A stretch of DNA of 64,000 nt from Neurospora intermedia (Eukaryota; Ascomycota; Sordariomycetes; Sordariales; Sordariaceae). Each line of letters starts with the position of its first letter. The first letter of the stretch is position 1. Below are positions 60,302 through 64,000 of this stretch, in pieces. Where the stretch lies: positions 4,278,001 to 4,342,000 of the forward strand of contig BTPP01000002.1 of assembly GCA_037102815.1 (NCBI GenBank), given 5' to 3'. The translations under genes were made by a program, and so were the position numbers. Below the pieces are notes generated by a model. It saw nothing but the letters and a program-made list of their open reading frames with translations, was not told the DNA's origin and made no database searches.

Positions 60302-62162
60302 GGTGAAAGTTTACCGGTAAGTAGCTGTTACAACTGTAGGCTTGTTGCAGCGCGTCACGGGCCCTTTGCGGAGACAAGTTGCGGCCGGTCGTGCGCATGA
60401 TCCCGTCCTCCGAAGTCGGGTCGCCGTGGCGCCGTCGGAGGTCGGGTCTGTCCGGGCAAGTTCAACAGGCAGTGTGGGGAATCCGAGATGCGGCGTTATG
60501 GCCTTTCCTGCATCTACACCGTCCACCCATGCCGCTCACTCACTGCAGTTTTGTCATCTGGCATATTCCAGTATCAGAACATGACCTCACTTGGCATGGC
60601 TGCAACTTCACATCAAGTCAGAATACTCGACTTCACATGCTAGACGGTTTTGTTATGTTTTTCTATCATTTTCCAACGTCAGCTTGCTTCCGCATTTCCT
60701 CGCCAACGTCGATGCTTTGACCGATCTAACGCTTGGGTTGTTCGTTAGCCCGGTACCTCAAACGTCCTAGAACAGCCGTATTTGAAAGCGAGTGGACAAG
60801 GTGACCAACTGTATCGAGCTAACAAATTGTCCAGGGGGTGTACTGTGGAAAAGAAGAATCTCGGGGTCCCTGCGGCGTTCCGACGAAACGCGATCGGCTT
60901 GCTCAAGCATTGCTCAGGTGTGAAAGAGAACCCAAGTTCCACCTCGGTGACGATTGTGGTTGCCTGTTATGGATACATGGCTCGACCGTCGGTTTCTCTT
61001 CAAGCACATGATCTCGATACCAGTCATGTCATCTCGTGATGCCCTGCTGCCCTTGTCTCAAACAGCCAGCGCATGCTGGGACCCTGATGGGATATCCCGT
61101 TCGCCCTTCTGTTTCAGTATCTGGTCAGAAATCTTTGTATGTTTGGGTATGCTGGACATGTTTTCAACATAGGGATTCGAACCGATTCCGCGGAGACCAG
61201 TTTTGTTATATCAAGTACCAAGTACCTAAGTATCTAGCGACCTTGAACCGACGTCACTCTACAGATGGCCGAGCATAACCGCTTTTTTTTTGTAAGGGTT
61301 GATGCTGGGTAAACTGCGGGTTTCGCCAAGTAGCGCGGCTGTATTAGACGCCCCCGATGTCTCGAGAAGGCCACGAACCTGACCTTGACCTCAGAAAAGA
61401 GCCCGGTTGCTTCATTTTGCATGAATCCCAACAAGTTCGACTCAGGTCTTTGTTTAGCCAGATCCTGAATGGGGATCCTGAGAGGGGTCCTGTGGCCTGT
61501 GCAACAAAAGTTACAGGTAGTCACGACTGCTGGGCCCGGTATCCCGCGCCCAGCCGCGATGCATGCTGGGATGGCATGGAAGACGAGCAGCTCCTTGCAG
61601 CGAACCTTCGACAACGCCAAGCATGTATTGCATCGAAACCGCTGGAGCATACGCAGTAGGTCGTAAGTACGTCGGGTAGTACCTTCCACACATGAACGGC
61701 TTTAAGATTGTTCCATCATGGGCCGTTTTGAACTTTTTTTTAAAGGAACCTTGAGTGCAATTGAGATTCTAGACCATCTTATTATCACATCCACCAAAGG
61801 GGAACCATTGTCCTTTATCCTCCACTTCAACATTTCGCAACGTCTCGTATTACCTAGAGATCTCCCCATTGGTTCTCGATCTTCCGTCTCGTCTGTGTCT
61901 CGTGTTTGTGACGTGCAACAACTGGCCACCTCTTGTTGCCGTCGCCATCTGACACCTCCGCGGTCGAGACCTGCTCTTGAACTCCGTTCACGGCATCTTA
62001 CAACTTATTTACCGGTCAATCTGTTTGATCCGAACATCGCATCGATTGCTCAGAGAGTGCCCTTACGCTTGCACCTGGCCGCCTCCGTTTGCCGACGCGA
62101 CCCGATCGTACCTATATACGACATTTAATAGCTAAGCCTAGCTATTTACAAGTCGAGCGAGC
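60302..62162. promoter_or_regulatory. Divergent promoter region, L2HGDH-like gene / coiled-coil gene
   Basis: 1.86 kb between divergent starts. No RNA gene or repeat stands out. Several short frames on both strands lack recognisable content. Confidence 0.45.
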
Positions 62163-63337
62163 ATGGGCTTGAATCCAGACACTTCTCTTTCTCCCTCTTC
62201 ATCAACACCAAACCTCGAGATACCTAAAAGTATCGGCATGTCGTCGTCAATTCGCACCCATTCCTCTCTGGGCCAGACCAGAGAGACATCCCCCTCGCCG
62301 TCCCCCAGGTCGGGCTCTGTTTCTCTCCAGGCCGCAGCTACTCTCAACGCTGGTCTTCAGCGCAAGGATTCACTACGAAGTTCGTCACTCCACGCCCAAC
62401 TATTGACCTCAAAATCACCCTGCTGACACTTGCTACCTATCTAGGCTCTTCCATCAGCCCTCTCCCTGCATCTCAGGCCCCCAAGGTTCCCAGCGCCGGT
62501 CGTCGCCAATCACAAGTCCTCATGAACATCCAGATGAACGACCCATCGATACCCGCCCCTGGGGAAATGATCTCGGACAGCTCCAAGCCTTCGTCCGTCA
62601 GTTCCCCCCAGCCTATCCCCGGCCGCCCGCAACAGCACAGCCGGGCTCCTAGCCTCGGAGAGCTTCACCAGGAGCTAGAGAACGAGCAGGAGTACCAGGT
62701 GAACCGCCTGCTCAGCGAAATTCGGAGGCTACAGTCACAGCTTCAGCGCCAGCAGTCCTCATCCGGAGCCATCAGCGATGACAACTCCGGGCGGGACACA
62801 CCCAATCGCAGCTCAACACCACAGATGGGAGGAATTTCCGGAACATCCATCCCCAAATCACCGGGCTTCCTTCCTCACCCCCGCGGCTCCTTCGACTTTC
62901 CCCGCAGCAGCAACGACCTCAATAAGGCTCGGTCCAGAACGCCGAGCAGAGGCGCTTCGCCTAGGGTGCGCGCCACGTCCATTAGTGCAGACAGTATGGA
63001 CCAGTGGCCCCTGGGCGGAAAGGATGAGAGTGCCTTTTATCAGGCAGAGACGCAGATGCTTATCAGGGAAAACCAGATGTTGAGGCATCGCATTCGTGAA
63101 TTGGGTATGTTCTGCGCTAGCACCGCTATTACAACGTTGTGGTTGAAAGGATCATTCTTGCTAACAACTCCCCGTGCAGAACGTCAACTAGTCGAGTCAT
63201 CAGGGAAAGACGTTGCCAACACTCACGAACCTACTCACGCGTCAGGTCTTCATCGGTCGACGTCTATCTCAGACGTAGAACGTCCCAAGATGACTGCCCC
63301 TGCCCAGCAGCACCAGGAGGAAGCGATTGTTGAGTGA
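62163..63337 (+). CDS. Ser/Pro-rich coiled-coil protein of unknown function
   Basis: Three exons, 62163-62379, 62445-63104 and 63180-63337, give 344 residues. Donors are GTTCGT and GTATGT; acceptors are CTAG and GCAG. The N-terminal 100 residues are Ser/Pro-rich. A conserved-looking block SLGELHQELENEQEYQVNRL with LLSEIRRLQSQLQRQQ forms a coiled coil near residues 155-190. A second short coiled coil lies about residues 273-300 (QAETQMLIRENQMLRHRIRE). The middle has many SP/TP sites, which suggests phosphorylation. I recognise no named family, signal peptide or membrane segment. The splice joins restore RELERQLVES in frame, which supports the model. The start codon is the first ATG of the open frame. 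Confidence 0.8.
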
Positions 63338-63837
63338 TGGAACACAGAAACCAGAGTGAGCTCTGGCTTGCTCGAGTGAGATATAAAGTTCCACATTCAC
63401 GGGTATGCTTCAAAGGAAGGAACGATGGTTTTATGATAACGGCGTTTTCGAGATTATGTCCGGCCTCGGGTCTCCAAGCTGGCACCACAGACAGTCGTGA
63501 GGTATCTCTGAACACTGTCTATCAGGACCCCATCTCCTACTCCAAAAAAATACAACCTACGGAGTACCCACAGCAAAGAGAGAGGGAGACAAGCCAGTTT
63601 GTTGTTTTCGGGGATAGGACAGGACAGGACAGGACAGGTTGGTGGCTTACAGGCGTTATTGGCGGATAATACCTCCCTCTATTGCAGTTCGTTTTACGGG
63701 GATTTTAAGGTGGAAAGCTGAAGTAAATGAAATGGAATGCAAAGATTGAATTAGGAACGGGAGATACATACATAGCATTTTTATATGTTGGGACATCGCA
63801 AACCCGTAATGTTATTCGTATTATTACTATCGTCTTG
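63338..63837. other. Spacer with GACAG repeat
   Basis: Downstream region of the coiled-coil gene. It contains four to five tandem copies of AGGAC at about 63616-63638. Nothing else recognised. Confidence 0.5.
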
Positions 63838-63963
63838 CTACGCATGCACTTGAGGAGGTAGGGGATAATAATCAAAACTAGGATCAGTCCATATCACCTT
63901 GTCGATGAAAACTTTGGGCGTTTGAATCCGATATTTGTTGGAGTTCAAGGATGCGTCCGTTCT
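63838..63963 (-). CDS. Possible last exon of a minus-strand gene running off the right edge
   Basis: On the minus strand, AG acceptor ATCCTAG (ending at 63964) is followed by a 41-residue open frame that stops at 63838-63840. It includes KYRIQTPKVFIDKVIWTDPS and then FDYYPLPPQVHA, whose composition looks protein-like. The upstream part is outside the window, so this is a weak call. I do not recognise a family. Confidence 0.3.
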   Translation of the reverse strand, partial: RTDASLNSNKYRIQTPKVFIDKVIWTDPSFDYYPLPPQVHA

Positions 63964-64000
63964 CTAGGATTTTCTCATAACGCTTGGAATAGCTCAACTT

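Noticed and set aside
61170-61205. GGATTCGAACC-like T-loop
   Set aside because: Isolated match to a tRNA box B without a foldable cloverleaf around it.

Overview
The window looks like nuclear DNA of a filamentous ascomycete, most likely Neurospora or a close Sordariales relative such as Sordaria. Genes are split by short GT-AG introns of about 54-175 bases. Homopolymer runs and microsatellites are common between genes, and there is a tRNA with an intron next to the anticodon. The gene set is fungal: a split-nuclease tRNA splicing subunit, an Asi-type RING protein, an Egh16-like protein, the cellulase regulator clr-2, and a choline-pathway methyltransferase with two fused methyltransferase regions (chol-1/CHO2). 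The genus is an inference from protein resemblance; no alignment was run.

Left part (1-22.5 kb, gene dense). Order: end of sen34 (+); a large membrane RING protein resembling yeast Asi1/Asi3 (-); a U2B''/U1A-type snRNP protein (+); V-ATPase subunit D, vma-8 (-), with an 11-base exon; spliceosome factor Syf1 (+); a small conserved protein of unknown function (-), with a 52-base poly(A)/poly(T) run in an intron; a secreted Egh16-like protein (-); a 3.7 kb spacer with an interstitial telomere-like repeat and tRNA-Gln(UUG); the meiotic RING/coiled-coil protein Hei10 (-); and the regulatory subunit of the NEDD8-activating enzyme (+).

Middle part (22.5-42 kb, sparse). An 8.2 kb stretch without a recognisable gene lies upstream of a Zn2Cys6 regulator that I identify as clr-2. 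A 7.2 kb sparse stretch follows, then a short-chain dehydrogenase with a 17-base exon and a possible optional mitochondrial leader.

Right part (42-64 kb). Order: chol-1 (phosphatidylethanolamine N-methyltransferase, -), eIF3g (tif35, -), a PH-domain protein (-), a 5.7 kb sparse stretch, a mitochondrial L-2-hydroxyglutarate dehydrogenase-like flavoprotein (-), and a coiled-coil protein of unknown function (+). A possible last exon of another minus-strand gene touches the right edge.

The genes do not form one pathway or biosynthetic cluster. Most are conserved housekeeping genes: RNA processing, translation, vacuolar acidification, neddylation, phospholipid synthesis. I found no convincing intact transposon, CRISPR array, rRNA gene or novel multi-gene system. 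The points most worth checking are the micro-exons, the telomere-like insertion flanked by an 11-base direct repeat, the very long region upstream of clr-2, and the alternative start of the dehydrogenase.
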